The position numbers and the translations under genes were made by a program. Shown here in pieces: positions 9,197-18,567 of a stretch of DNA of 64,000 nucleotides (positions are counted from its first letter, which is position 1; every line of letters begins with the position of its first letter). This DNA comes from JANELJ01 sp024511395 (lineage in GTDB: Bacteria > Pseudomonadota > Gammaproteobacteria > GRL18). Below the pieces are notes generated by a model that was given only the letters and a program-made list of their open reading frames with translations, had not been told where the DNA came from and ran no database searches. Location: contig OY820613.1 in assembly GCA_963681975.1 (NCBI GenBank), forward strand, positions 3,100,001-3,164,000, given 5' to 3'.

Positions 9197-9784
9197 ATGG
9201 CTGGTGACCAATCTTCTAACCAGAGTCCGCGTTTTTTTTCCCGTAAATTTCTTATACCGATCCTGCTGGTTTTTATTTCCGGTGTACTGGCTTTTGCCGG
9301 CTTTAATTCCATACTGGCTTATACCAATGAAATGGAATTTTGTACCTCCTGTCACAGCATGAAGGTCAACCTAGAGGAATATAAGGAAACCGTGCATTAT
9401 AAAAATGCTTCCGGTGTCCCGGCTGTCTGCTCAGACTGTCATGTCCCAAAAGCCTTTCTACCCAAAATAAAGGCCAAGTTCCTGGCTTATAAGGATGTGC
9501 TGCACGAAATACTCGGAACCATAGATACTAAAGAAAAATACGAAGCACATCGCTGGGAAATGGCCTCCAGAGTCTGGGCCAAAATGAAAGCCACCGATTC
9601 TAGGGAATGCCGCAGTTGTCATGACTTTGATAATATGGTCTTTAGCGAACAGGATCGCACTGCCCGTAAAAAGCACCCCAGAGCTCAGTTAAAAGGCCAG
9701 ACCTGCATAGACTGCCATAAGGGTATTGCCCACGAAGAGCCTGATGAACCAGATGAAGATGAAGAGGAAGATACTGATTCATGA
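9197..9784 (+). CDS. NapC/NirT-family tetraheme cytochrome c
   Basis: A 195-residue membrane-anchored cytochrome. One N-terminal helix (about 19-40) holds it in the inner membrane with the heme domain in the periplasm. Four CXXCH motifs are present: Cys49-His53, Cys78-His82, Cys138-His142 and Cys170-His174. The C-terminus is a run of Asp and Glu. NapC/NirT proteins exchange electrons between the quinone pool and periplasmic redox enzymes. As first gene of an operon ending in fccAB it probably carries sulfide-derived electrons toward quinone or another acceptor, which is inference. It overlaps the next gene by ATGA. The start at 9197 follows ACAGGTAAATAGC. Confidence 0.88.
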   Translation: MAGDQSSNQSPRFFSRKFLIPILLVFISGVLAFAGFNSILAYTNEMEFCTSCHSMKVNLEEYKETVHYKNASGVPAVCSDCHVPKAFLPKIKAKFLAYKDVLHEILGTIDTKEKYEAHRWEMASRVWAKMKATDSRECRSCHDFDNMVFSEQDRTARKKHPRAQLKGQTCIDCHKGIAHEEPDEPDEDEEEDTDS

Positions 9785-10758
9785 ACAGACTGACCCTGCC
9801 CAACTATCTGCTGTTACTGGTTTCTGTCAGCCTGCTGTTTATGAGTGCCAATTGTCTTGCAGCCAGTAACCCAGGCCTGGAAAAACTTAAAGATCCCACT
9901 CCGCAGGAAAAAGAGCTTATGCAGGCGGCTATTGTGGGGGATATTGACACTGTCAGACAACTCCTGGATCAGGGTGTCAGTCCTGATGCTCATGGCCGCT
10001 ATGGTAAAACCGCCCTGATGTTTGCCGTTGAAGAAGGCAATAAGGATGTGGCCGATCTGTTAATTGCTCGTGGAGCCGATGTTAATGCCGTAACCACACC
10101 GGGCTGTACTGCCCTGACCATTGCTTCTGAAGGTGGTTATGACGATATTGTTGCCACCCTGCTTAAAAAAGGCGCTAAAACTCAGGCTAAAACCCGAGCC
10201 GGCTGGAATGCACTGATGATGGCGGTCATCTATAACCACCCGAAGGTACTTCAGGAACTGATTAATATCGGTGCCAATGTGGATACTCAGGACAAAGACG
10301 GCAACACCCCGCTTATGCTGGCAGCAAAAAACGGCCATGTGCATATTATTGAAATGCTGCTTAAGGCCGGTGCGCATACCGAGTTACGCAATAAAGATGG
10401 CGGTAATGCCTTAATGGTGGCGGCTGCCAATGGTCAGCTCGAAGTTATAAAAGCCCTGCTGAAATACGGCTGTAATATTGATTCACAAAGTTCAGACGGT
10501 TCCACAGCATTATTCTGGGCCACTGAAACCAATCAGCTTAAGGCAATGGAATTACTATTAAAGATGTGTGCCAATCCAAATCATCAGGATAAAGATGGCA
10601 GTACCGCCGTTATGGAGGCTTATCTGCAAAGAAACTTTGATGCAGCAATCCTTCTATACCGATATGGTGCCGATCCAAATATAAAAGATAATGATGGTCT
10701 GTCCGGCCTTGATTATGCAAGGCAGGTCCATCAATACGACAGCACCAAAAAAAATTAA
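9781..10758 (+). CDS. Periplasmic ankyrin-repeat protein
   Basis: A 325-residue protein with a signal peptide (about 1-28, ending NCLAAS) and then roughly eight ankyrin repeats of about 33 residues, with recurring TPLMLAAKNGH and LLLKAGA-type patterns. Ankyrin stacks bind partner proteins and have no enzymatic role. Translation is coupled to the tetraheme gene by a 4-bp overlap, and fccA follows after 72 bp. A role as chaperone, protector or docking scaffold for the exported cytochromes or flavoprotein is inferred from position only. Confidence 0.88.
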   Translation: MNRLTLPNYLLLLVSVSLLFMSANCLAASNPGLEKLKDPTPQEKELMQAAIVGDIDTVRQLLDQGVSPDAHGRYGKTALMFAVEEGNKDVADLLIARGADVNAVTTPGCTALTIASEGGYDDIVATLLKKGAKTQAKTRAGWNALMMAVIYNHPKVLQELINIGANVDTQDKDGNTPLMLAAKNGHVHIIEMLLKAGAHTELRNKDGGNALMVAAANGQLEVIKALLKYGCNIDSQSSDGSTALFWATETNQLKAMELLLKMCANPNHQDKDGSTAVMEAYLQRNFDAAILLYRYGADPNIKDNDGLSGLDYARQVHQYDSTKKN

Positions 10759-10830
10759 ACATATAAACTGGACGGACAATAACATAATAGCCACAGGCTA
10801 TAAAACACCATGATCACCTAAGGAGGATCT

Positions 10831-11427
10831 ATGAAAGTAAATAAAAAACTACTGACATTGTTAATTATAGGAGGGATGTCAGTATCAGCCAACAGCATGG
10901 CTGAAACCACCACTGCTCAGGCACTGGCTAACACCTGTGCCGGCTGCCACGGTACTGACGGCAGCAGTAACGGGCCTGCAACCCCATCTCTGGCTGGCAT
11001 ATCCGTTGATTATTTTAAGGATGCCATGGCCGACTATAAAGCCAAAGACGGCCGTTATTCCACCATTATGAGCCGTATAGCCAAAGGCTATAGTGAGGAA
11101 GAAATTGCCCTGATGGCTGATTACTTTTCCAAACAGATATTTGTTCGCAAAGAACAGCAGTTCGATCCCAAACTGGCCAAACAGGGCGGCAAATTACACA
11201 GAAAATACTGTGAAAAATGTCATGAAGACGGTGGTCGCTCTTCTGAAGACGATGCTGGAATTCTGGCCGGTCAGTGGATGGATTACCTCCACTACACCAT
11301 GGACGACTTTAAAAACGGTCGCCGGGATATACCCAAGAAGATGAAAAAGAAAGTCAGCAAACTGGAAAAAGACAAAGGTCCAGAAGCACTTGAGGCACTT
11401 ATTAACTACTACGGCAGCCAAAAATAA
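10831..11427 (+). CDS. fccA: Sulfide dehydrogenase, diheme cytochrome subunit
   Basis: A 198-residue exported diheme cytochrome c. A Sec signal peptide (about 1-24, ending SMAE) precedes two class I-type heme domains with Cys36-Cys39-His40 (CAGCH) and Cys127-Cys130-His131 (CEKCH). Size, two-domain build and the following fccB identify the cytochrome subunit of flavocytochrome c sulfide dehydrogenase, which takes electrons from the flavin of FccB in the periplasm. A strong ribosome site AAGGAGGA sits upstream of the ATG. The spacing to fccB is 15 bp. Confidence 0.9.
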   Translation: MKVNKKLLTLLIIGGMSVSANSMAETTTAQALANTCAGCHGTDGSSNGPATPSLAGISVDYFKDAMADYKAKDGRYSTIMSRIAKGYSEEEIALMADYFSKQIFVRKEQQFDPKLAKQGGKLHRKYCEKCHEDGGRSSEDDAGILAGQWMDYLHYTMDDFKNGRRDIPKKMKKKVSKLEKDKGPEALEALINYYGSQK

Positions 11428-11442
11428 GGGGAGGTCATTCAC

Positions 11443-12744
11443 ATGTCAGGAATTTCACGTAGACATTTTATCCAGATCACAGGCGGTGCAGCCGCAGTCA
11501 GTACTTTAGGTTTCAGCAATATCCTGCTGGCAGGCAAAAGTGCCGGCCATGTCGTCATTATCGGTGGCGGTATCGGTGGAGCCACTGCGGCGCGGTATAT
11601 TAAACGTGCCGATCCGGCCGTTGATGTAACTATTATCGAGCCTAACGCCAATTATTACACCTGTTTTATGAGTAATGAAGTCATCAGCGGTGAACGCTCT
11701 ATTGACTCCATCAAGTTCGGTTACCAGAACCTGGAATCCATGGGCGTCAAAATTGTCCGGGATTATGCCACCAATATCGATGCCGGAAAAAAACAGGTCG
11801 CAACTAAAGGCAATAGCAATATTGCCTATGACCGCTGCATTGTTTCCCCCGGTGTGGACTTTAAATGGGAAATGATTGAAGGCTACGATGCAAAAGTTGC
11901 CGCAGAAAAAATCCCCCACGCCTGGAAAGCCGGTCCTCAGACTGTCATGCTGCGCAAACAGCTTGAAGCCATGAAGGATGATGGTACGGTTATTATTGCA
12001 CCACCGCCTAACCCATTCCGTTGTCCACCCGGACCTTATGAGCGTGCCAGTCAGATTGCCTGGTATCTGAAGCATAACAAGCCCAAATCCAAAGTATTGA
12101 TCCTAGATGCCAAGGACAAATTCTCCAAGTTTGGTCTGTTTATGCAGGGCTGGAAGAAGCATTACGACTACGGCACAGATAACAGTATGATTGAATGGGT
12201 CAAGGGTACTGAAGGCGGTATTATTGAGGGCGTTAATCCAGCCACCAATACCGTTATCGGCAGCGTAAGTGAATACAAGGGTGATGTCATTAATATTATC
12301 CCGGCTCAGAAAGCAGGTAAAATTGCGTTTACCGCCGGCCTAGTCAATGACACGGGCTGGTGTCCAGTTGATCAGAAAACCTTTGAATCAACTATCCATA
12401 AGGACGTATATGTGATTGGTGATTCTTCAGTGGCTTCACCACTGCCTAAATCCGGCTATTCCGCTAACTCAGAAGCCAAGGTCTGTGCCGCTGCTGTAGT
12501 AGCCAGTCTGCACGGCAAGCCAGCGGGTATTCCAACTCTGGTTAATACCTGCTACAGCCTGATTACACCGGAAGACGGTATTTCCGTTGCCATGGTGTAT
12601 AACTTCGACGGCAAGAAAATCCAGAAGGTTAAAGGCTCAGGCGGCCTGACACCCATGGATTCTTCCCCTGCAATGAGAAAGCGCGAAGCGAATTATGCCC
12701 ATAGCTGGTTTAATAATATTACCCACGATACCTTTGGTGGTTAA
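11443..12744 (+). CDS. fccB: Sulfide dehydrogenase, flavoprotein subunit
   Basis: A 433-residue FAD protein that oxidises sulfide to zero-valent sulfur in the periplasm. It has a Tat signal (SRRHFIQ) and an FAD-binding GGGIGG at 41-46. Cys74 lies in YYTCFM, the site that in Allochromatium FccB carries covalent FAD. Cys194 (FRCPP) and Cys370 (NTCYS) are spaced like the redox-active disulfide of that enzyme. Export folded through Tat and pairing with FccA is the known mode. All landmark residues are kept and the length is typical, so the enzyme should be functional. GGGGAGG precedes the start. Confidence 0.93.
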   Translation: MSGISRRHFIQITGGAAAVSTLGFSNILLAGKSAGHVVIIGGGIGGATAARYIKRADPAVDVTIIEPNANYYTCFMSNEVISGERSIDSIKFGYQNLESMGVKIVRDYATNIDAGKKQVATKGNSNIAYDRCIVSPGVDFKWEMIEGYDAKVAAEKIPHAWKAGPQTVMLRKQLEAMKDDGTVIIAPPPNPFRCPPGPYERASQIAWYLKHNKPKSKVLILDAKDKFSKFGLFMQGWKKHYDYGTDNSMIEWVKGTEGGIIEGVNPATNTVIGSVSEYKGDVINIIPAQKAGKIAFTAGLVNDTGWCPVDQKTFESTIHKDVYVIGDSSVASPLPKSGYSANSEAKVCAAAVVASLHGKPAGIPTLVNTCYSLITPEDGISVAMVYNFDGKKIQKVKGSGGLTPMDSSPAMRKREANYAHSWFNNITHDTFGG

Positions 12745-12754
12745 AAGACAATGG

Positions 12755-12789
12755 TGATTAATAACTTATAAAAAATAAGTTATTAATCA
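12755..12789. repeat. Perfect 15-bp inverted repeat after fccB
   Basis: TGATTAATAACTTAT (12755-12769) pairs perfectly with ATAAGTTATTAATCA (12775-12789). It is AT-rich, starts 10 bp past the fccB stop and lies just ahead of the GC-containing terminator. It may protect the 3' end of the mRNA or be a protein-binding palindrome. Confidence 0.6.
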
Positions 12790-12800
12790 AGTCACTGACG

Positions 12801-12837
12801 AAAAAGCTCACTCTGTTTGTTCAGGGTGAGCTTTTTT
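12801..12837. terminator. Bidirectional rho-independent terminator
   Basis: AAAAAGCTCAC and GTGAGCTTTTTT form a stem around a short loop, with a T-run on either strand. It serves the fcc operon on the plus strand and the converging TlpA-like gene on the minus strand. Confidence 0.85.
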
Positions 12838-12843
12838 ATAGTA

Positions 12844-13389
12844 CTACAGAAGTGGCATGATATAGTCATTAAAAATTTCTTCATCGAGTTGTCCACGATG
12901 AAGAAATTTAATCTCCCCATTTTTATCTATTACCACATTATGAGGTATCATATTCTGAGGGTTTCCCCATTGCTTCATGATAGCCTGCGTTCTGGGGTTA
13001 GAAGGTTCCATAATTAATACTGGATAATTAATTTCCAGTGAACGATGAATGTTTCTTAATTTCTGCTCTTTATCAAATCCAAGACTAACCACCTGAAAAC
13101 CTTTGTCTGCCAGTTTTTCCTGGTACTGTGTTAAGTCCCGAATTTCATATTGACAGGGTGCACACCAGCTTGCCCAGAAATTTAATAAAATAACTTTTCC
13201 ATACCATTCCTTTAATGTATGATTTTTTCCATCCAGACCTTTTAGATTGAACGTCGGAAGTTCCCAGGCATTTTTTATATTTTCTGACTCAGCAATAGTA
13301 TTATTAACAATACTGATAGCCATTAAAAAAATAAATATTGAAAATAAGTTTTTTTTAATAAACTCAGCCACCACTAACATAATACTCAA
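12844..13389 (-). CDS. TlpA/ResA-type periplasmic thioredoxin
   Basis: A 181-residue thiol-disulfide protein. The N-terminal hydrophobic segment (about 15-33) is a signal peptide or anchor. The thioredoxin fold carries WASWCAPC, with active cysteines Cys76 and Cys79, and the cis-proline loop MIPHNV. Proteins of this group reduce heme-binding cysteines during cytochrome c maturation or other exported disulfides. It is the last gene of a minus-strand set with a PpiC isomerase and a multiheme lipoprotein, which suits help in maturing that cytochrome. Unlike FccAB it is not co-transcribed with the sulfide operon. Confidence 0.85.
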   Translation of the reverse strand: MSIMLVVAEFIKKNLFSIFIFLMAISIVNNTIAESENIKNAWELPTFNLKGLDGKNHTLKEWYGKVILLNFWASWCAPCQYEIRDLTQYQEKLADKGFQVVSLGFDKEQKLRNIHRSLEINYPVLIMEPSNPRTQAIMKQWGNPQNMIPHNVVIDKNGEIKFLHRGQLDEEIFNDYIMPLL

Positions 13390-13424
13390 TCAGTTCCCGT
13401 TTTAATTGTCACTTTTATATTTTC

Positions 13425-14723
13425 TCAACTGTTGATTTTCCCTTCCTGAGAACCTAACAGGTTCCAAGTTATCTTATATTGTTTTTCCAGGTCCATTAAG
13501 TATTTATGCATCTGTTCATTAATCACAAACTGTCTCACTTTATCTTTCATACTTATATATTGTCGTTTACCGCCAGGTCGACGGTCAATAATCGTTGCAA
13601 TAATATAACCTTTTTCAATTTTAATTATTTTACTGGGTTTTCCATTTTCTAAATCTTTTATGGCATTTTCAATTTTTGGATTACCTGAATTTTCTCTCAC
13701 CCAACCTATATCGCCATTGTGTGCCTTACCATAAGCATCAATACTGTATTGCCCTGCCAGTTTAAAGAGGCTTTCACCCTTCTTTATTCTTTGCATTATA
13801 AATTTAGCCTCAGCTTCAGTTTTTAAAACAATCATGCCAAGATGCCAGCGTTGTGGAATCAATGATAATTCAGGATGTTCAGTGTAATATTTTTTTAATA
13901 CCTCTTCATCCTGAGTCCATTGTTGCTGTTTTTTTTCTATCCACAAAGCGGGTAATCGTTCATTTTTATAGGCATTCACTCTTTCACTGACATCCATACC
14001 ATCCTCCTCAGCAGCTCTGGCAACAACCAGTAATTCCCCTCGTTGAAATATCCTTTCCAGTATCTGATCTTTTGTTAAATCACCCTCTTTATCTGGATCA
14101 AACACATCCTGCATCGTAACCTTAATTCCACCATCTGCTTCAAATACAATAGTTTTTGGTTTTGTTGTTTTTGACACTCGGTCTTCATAGACTTTTACAT
14201 GATATTTATCCCTTAACTTAATCAGTGCCATCTCATACAAAGAACGATATTGTGTAGAAATATAGCTTGCTTTAGCTGCTGCATAGGCATCATGGCTGCC
14301 TTTATATTGTGCCCGCATTTTTTTTCGTACATCGTCTGGTAATTGAATACTATTTCTTAAATTATCCATATATTCCCGGTACAGTAAGCCATAACGAAAA
14401 TCTTCCATTTCCTTTTTAAACCCGGAGCTCTGTTCCAGATCCGAGGCTTCAGCTTCAAGTTTAAATAAGCGTGAAATAACCAGTCGTTTTAAAATATCTC
14501 CCCGCAATGAGGCCTGTTGTTTTTCATCCATGGTATTAAACTGTGTATAAAACGGCGAACTTCGTAAAGCCATTTCCAGGTCAGTTTCTGTAACCTGTAA
14601 GTTTTCTATGGTAACCAGTACTTGCTGTTGTGCCATTGCATTGGCCTGTACATAGAACAGACACAGAAGTAATATTACACTCACTGATTGAAATATCATT
14701 TTCTTTACTATAGAAGTGTTCAT
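13425..14723 (-). CDS. PpiC/SurA-type periplasmic peptidyl-prolyl isomerase
   Basis: A 432-residue exported protein: signal peptide (about 1-31), an N-terminal SurA-like helical domain, and a parvulin domain near residues 290-385 with the typical WHLGMIVLK, FKLAGQYSIDA and GDIGWVRE stretches. Such proteins fold or escort outer-membrane or secreted clients. PpiC-type isomerases often sit beside multiheme cytochrome gene sets, as here with the downstream thioredoxin and the upstream seven-heme lipoprotein. The gap to the cytochrome remnant is 86 bp. The frame appears intact. Confidence 0.85.
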   Translation of the reverse strand: MNTSIVKKMIFQSVSVILLLCLFYVQANAMAQQQVLVTIENLQVTETDLEMALRSSPFYTQFNTMDEKQQASLRGDILKRLVISRLFKLEAEASDLEQSSGFKKEMEDFRYGLLYREYMDNLRNSIQLPDDVRKKMRAQYKGSHDAYAAAKASYISTQYRSLYEMALIKLRDKYHVKVYEDRVSKTTKPKTIVFEADGGIKVTMQDVFDPDKEGDLTKDQILERIFQRGELLVVARAAEEDGMDVSERVNAYKNERLPALWIEKKQQQWTQDEEVLKKYYTEHPELSLIPQRWHLGMIVLKTEAEAKFIMQRIKKGESLFKLAGQYSIDAYGKAHNGDIGWVRENSGNPKIENAIKDLENGKPSKIIKIEKGYIIATIIDRRPGGKRQYISMKDKVRQFVINEQMHKYLMDLEKQYKITWNLLGSQEGKINS

Positions 14724-14809
14724 GGTTATTATATTTTTCCTTCTGTTTTAATAAATACAGGGAGCATAAAGCTCCCTGTATTACTCCTCGTTTAGACCGT
14801 CATACCTGA

Positions 14810-17012
14810 TTATTCATCTGGAATCTGACCACCCAGATCCGGTGCACTCTCATGCATCCAGGAAACGGCAGCATCATAATCATGTACTATTGACTTTCCT
14901 TTAAACAGATAATCTTCATCATCCGCTTTAACCAAGAATGGCACACCACTTTCATTGACCTCATGACAGGCGGCACATTTTAATGGCCCATGAGATCCAT
15001 CCGGATTATACATAGCAGCCTGTTTATAAGCTGTACTGTCAGTTCCAGGATCAACGGGATACAGACCATGAATAGACTGGTGACAGGCCTGACAGGCCAG
15101 ACCTGCATGACCTTTGGAGTAACGCATCAGACTGTATTTACCTGGCTGGTTAATTGGAAATGCCACACCACCCTGACCTTCAACATAAGGAGCCTCATGA
15201 CAGTTTGCACAATGAGGTTCACCCGCTGATAACCAGTATTCTTTACCATGCGTTGCAGCACTATAAGGCACTGCAGTTGAACCGGTTGCACCTTTGGGCA
15301 GTTTGGAACTATCAATTTTAGCCTTAGGATTAGCAGATAGAATACTGACATTGATATCACCATCAACATCTTTTGAGACTAATGGCCCATTGCCTTTGAG
15401 TGCAATCACTGCAATATCAGGTGTCATATGATCGGATTTCCAGAAATCCAGAGCATGCGATTTACTGACATCCGCTTCACCTTTGCTGTTAAGCACAACT
15501 TTAGGATCCAGGTAAGTATCCGCCAGTTGCTTGATATCCTTCATGCCAAGTGCTTTGGCAATTTCCTGCAGTGACTTATTACGCAGGGTTTCACCTTCCT
15601 GTTTAAAGGCATGAGTCAGATTATCTCGCTGGTATAATTCACGACTGATCTGGCTATGACAGTTGGTACACCATAATCCTTTGCCACCGCCATTGTTACC
15701 TATTTTCGATACATTTTCCTGTAACCAGCTACCAATGGCATTAAGATACTCCGGTGTTTCGGCACCATTTTTATCCTTGTTCCTGTTGGTATGAACATCA
15801 CGACCGGCAAAACAGCCTTTTGCATCCCGATTATCACCTTTAGCAAAGGCATTTTTACCATCAGCCGTAATCAGAATACCATCCAGACCACCATCCTGAC
15901 GATGGGAAGGATGACAGGCCTGACAGGCTCCTGTACGACCATAAGAATCCGGTAATGGAGCTTTCTTTAAATGGGTGAAATGCAATGCTTCTGTCAACGG
16001 TTTGATAGGATGTTCTTTACCATCTTTACCTTTATGGTTTTTGGATTGCAGTACACCAATGACATTATCCGCATGACATTTCTGACACAGAACCGGATCC
16101 CGGCCCAGTCGGTTACTGACTTCACGACCAAACGGCTTATAATTTTTCAGGAAATCTGTACCATTCTCATCATCATGAATTTCCAAAATCGAAACAGATG
16201 TCGCTTTTAGATCAGCAATCCAGTCAGAAGCCCCCAGACCTTTCCAGAAAGCCCGTTCCTGCTTATACAGATTGTATTTTTTACCATTTGCTGCACTGTT
16301 TGCATGACATTTAGAACAGGCAGGAACATCAATCGGGTTAGTACCAACAAAACGCACCGGCTCACCGCTGTGACTATCCAGCACCGGTTTGCCTGATTCG
16401 GCATCTACCAGCGCAACCCAGTTTTCCTGGAATGGACGAACATCACTTTCCACCAGGGTTAATGGACTTTTAGCCATAGTTTCATCATTAAACGGTGTCA
16501 GAGGCAGACCCAGTGCGTCCCAGATACCAGGATTAGTCAGAACAATGGGCACATTATCCAGTACCGGCGATTTTGTGTACACAATCGTTCCTTTTTCACC
16601 GGTATAGTGCAGATTGCCACCACTCATTAGGCTGGGCACTGCTGCACCTGCAGGGCCATTATCCATTGGAACTGGAATCTGCAGACCAACAAATTTCTTA
16701 TCTGCATCTTTACTGCCGCCGGTAGGATTGGTTCCTTTTAAATCTTTATAGACATAAAGATGAGTCCAGTAGGCATTGGCAACGTTTTCATTTTTTTCAT
16801 ATTTGCCATCACCATTGACATCATAGGGTACAGTGCATACCCAGTTCATAGTTTACGGTTATGTTATAGTCATTTTTGGGTTTATTTTTTAATAAACTAT
16901 CAAGAGTTGATACTGTTGACTGATTTGAAGAGCTCTGGGTGTTTGAAGACATACACCCCGCAGAAATCAGGGCAAGTACACCAAGAGTAGTGCCCAGCGT
17001 ATGCTTTAGCAT
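14810..17012 (-). pseudogene. Multiheme cytochrome c lipoprotein, broken near the N-terminus
   Basis: The start at 17012 has a strong AGGAGG and encodes a lipoprotein-type signal (ALISAGCMSS) and then VNYELGMHC, after which the frame ends at 16821. A second frame, entered at about 16845, carries the remaining 670-odd residues with seven CXXCH motifs (CSKCH, CQKCH, CQACH, CTNCH, CANCH, CQACH, CAACH) and a calcium-site-like DVNGDG. The frames meet at ...MHCT / TVPYDVNGDG; a deletion as well as a frameshift is likely, because the segment between signal peptide and DVNGDG is very short. An exported multiheme protein can no longer be made from the proper start. Its role was probably electron transfer at the cell surface. 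Confidence 0.8.
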
Positions 17013-17050
17013 GAAACAACCTCCTAATTAAAAATACAGGGTAATTAAGA

Positions 17051-17110
17051 AATATTAAGAAATATTAAGAAATATTAAGAAATATTAAGAAATATTAAGA
17101 AATATTAAGT
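17051..17110. repeat. 10-bp tandem repeat (AATATTAAGA x6)
   Basis: Six adjacent units of AATATTAAGA (the last ending in T), preceded by a diverged unit (GTAATTAAGA, 17041-17050). The period equals about one helical turn. The array lies in the 317-bp gap between the divergent multiheme gene and the TetR gene, about 40 bp upstream of the cytochrome start codon; nothing else was recognised in that gap. Confidence 0.9.
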
Positions 17111-17329
17111 TATGCTGGCTTCCTGTTCAGCAAACAACTTTTATTCTCAGGAATGATTTTATTATTACAAACAGGTTATTTATTATTTTTATACCCCTGT
17201 TATTTAAGTATAGCATATAATTGTTTTATCTGTCAACACATAAACCCAACAATTTGTTTTTTAACAATTTATGAACTGAACTCCATTTTCACTTATAATA
17301 CTAAAAACTTAAAACAGTCAGGAAAATTT

Positions 17330-17932
17330 ATGGCCCGTCGTAGCGACCATACACGCGAACAGTTAACCGAACTGGCACTGAGTTCTGCAGAACAATTACT
17401 CAATACTAAACCTGCCAGTGCTTTAAGTACACGCCAGATTGCCACAAAAATGGGTTATACAGTAGGCACTCTGTACCAGATTTTTAAAAACCTGCCTGAT
17501 CTACTATTGCATGTTAATGCCCGTACCTTAAAACGCCTGTACGAAGATTGTTTACAGCTTGATATAAAGCACCACAGTCCAGAAGACAATATTCTGGCTT
17601 ATGCCAATCTTTATCTTGAATTTGCTCACAAGCACCAGGGGCTCTGGACACTGATTTTTGATTCTGATGTACTGGGGAATGAACCTCTTCCGGACTGGTA
17701 TCTTAGTCAGGTAAACAGTCTGTTTTCTCTAATTGAAACGGAACTTAAACGCATTAAACCAGAATCTTCAGAACAGGAAATCATACGCACCAGCTGTGTA
17801 CTCTGGAGCAGCGTACACGGGATATGCACCCTGTCTATTAACGATAACCTGTTTATAACCTCTGTCTGCAACCCGAAAGAACTGATTAACTCACTAGTCA
17901 GCAACTATATTAAGGACTGGACGCATCAATGA
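17330..17932 (+). CDS. TetR-family transcriptional regulator
   Basis: A 200-residue repressor-type protein. The N-terminal helix-turn-helix (about 10-57) includes STRQIATKMGYTVGTLYQIF; the rest is a helical ligand/dimer domain with the WSSVHGICTL patch of the WHG-type TetR C-terminal family. The open frame extends upstream to 17153, but the ATG at 17330 is chosen because AGGA lies at proper spacing and MARRSDHTREQ is a normal TetR start. It is divergent from the multiheme cytochrome gene across the 10-bp repeats, so it may control it. It overlaps the following radical SAM gene by 4 bp (ATGA). Confidence 0.85.
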   Translation: MARRSDHTREQLTELALSSAEQLLNTKPASALSTRQIATKMGYTVGTLYQIFKNLPDLLLHVNARTLKRLYEDCLQLDIKHHSPEDNILAYANLYLEFAHKHQGLWTLIFDSDVLGNEPLPDWYLSQVNSLFSLIETELKRIKPESSEQEIIRTSCVLWSSVHGICTLSINDNLFITSVCNPKELINSLVSNYIKDWTHQ

Positions 17933-18567
17933 GATGGGAAGGCAAACGTTACTACCCTATTAGTCAGTTTTACAAACAGCGTTTTGGTGAAAAAGTTTAT
18001 AAGGTATCGGTCAGTATTGCTGAAACCTGTCCCAACCGTCAGCCCAATTCCAGAATGCCCCTGTATATTTTCTGCGACGAATGGGGATCGGCAGCTTATC
18101 ATCTGGAACAGGATAAATCACTACAGGATCAGATAATTATTAACCGGGATAAAATAGCTAAACGGTATCGTGCTAAATCTTTTCTGGTTTATTTTCAGTC
18201 CTATACCAATACCTTTGATGGGGTATCAGAACTGGAACAACGCTTTGATATTGCCCTGGCTCTGGATAATATTAATGGCGTGGTTTTAGGCACCCGGCCT
18301 GACTGTCTACCCAAACGCATCCTGCCCCTGCTGAAACAGACTCATGATACACATTACGTTATGGTTGAACTGGGCCTGCAAAGTTTTTTTGATCATCATC
18401 TGGACTTTCTGCAGCGCAGTTATGAAGCCATTGAAAAACTGCATCAGCATACCGGTGTGGATATCGGTATCCATCTTATGTTCGGACTACCCGGAGAAAC
18501 CGATCAGGAGCTAATTGAAACAGCACAGATTTTAAATGAACTGCCTGTTAATAATGTCAAACTGAAT

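Noticed and set aside
17041..17110. CRISPR or iteron origin for the 10-bp tandem repeats
   Set aside because: There are no spacers between units, no dnaA/rep gene nearby and the unit is very AT-rich and short; a bent regulatory region is more likely.
17153..17329. Long hydrophobic N-terminal extension of the TetR protein
   Set aside because: There is no ribosome site at 17153, the extension is AT-rich non-conserved sequence, and a good start with AGGA exists at 17330.
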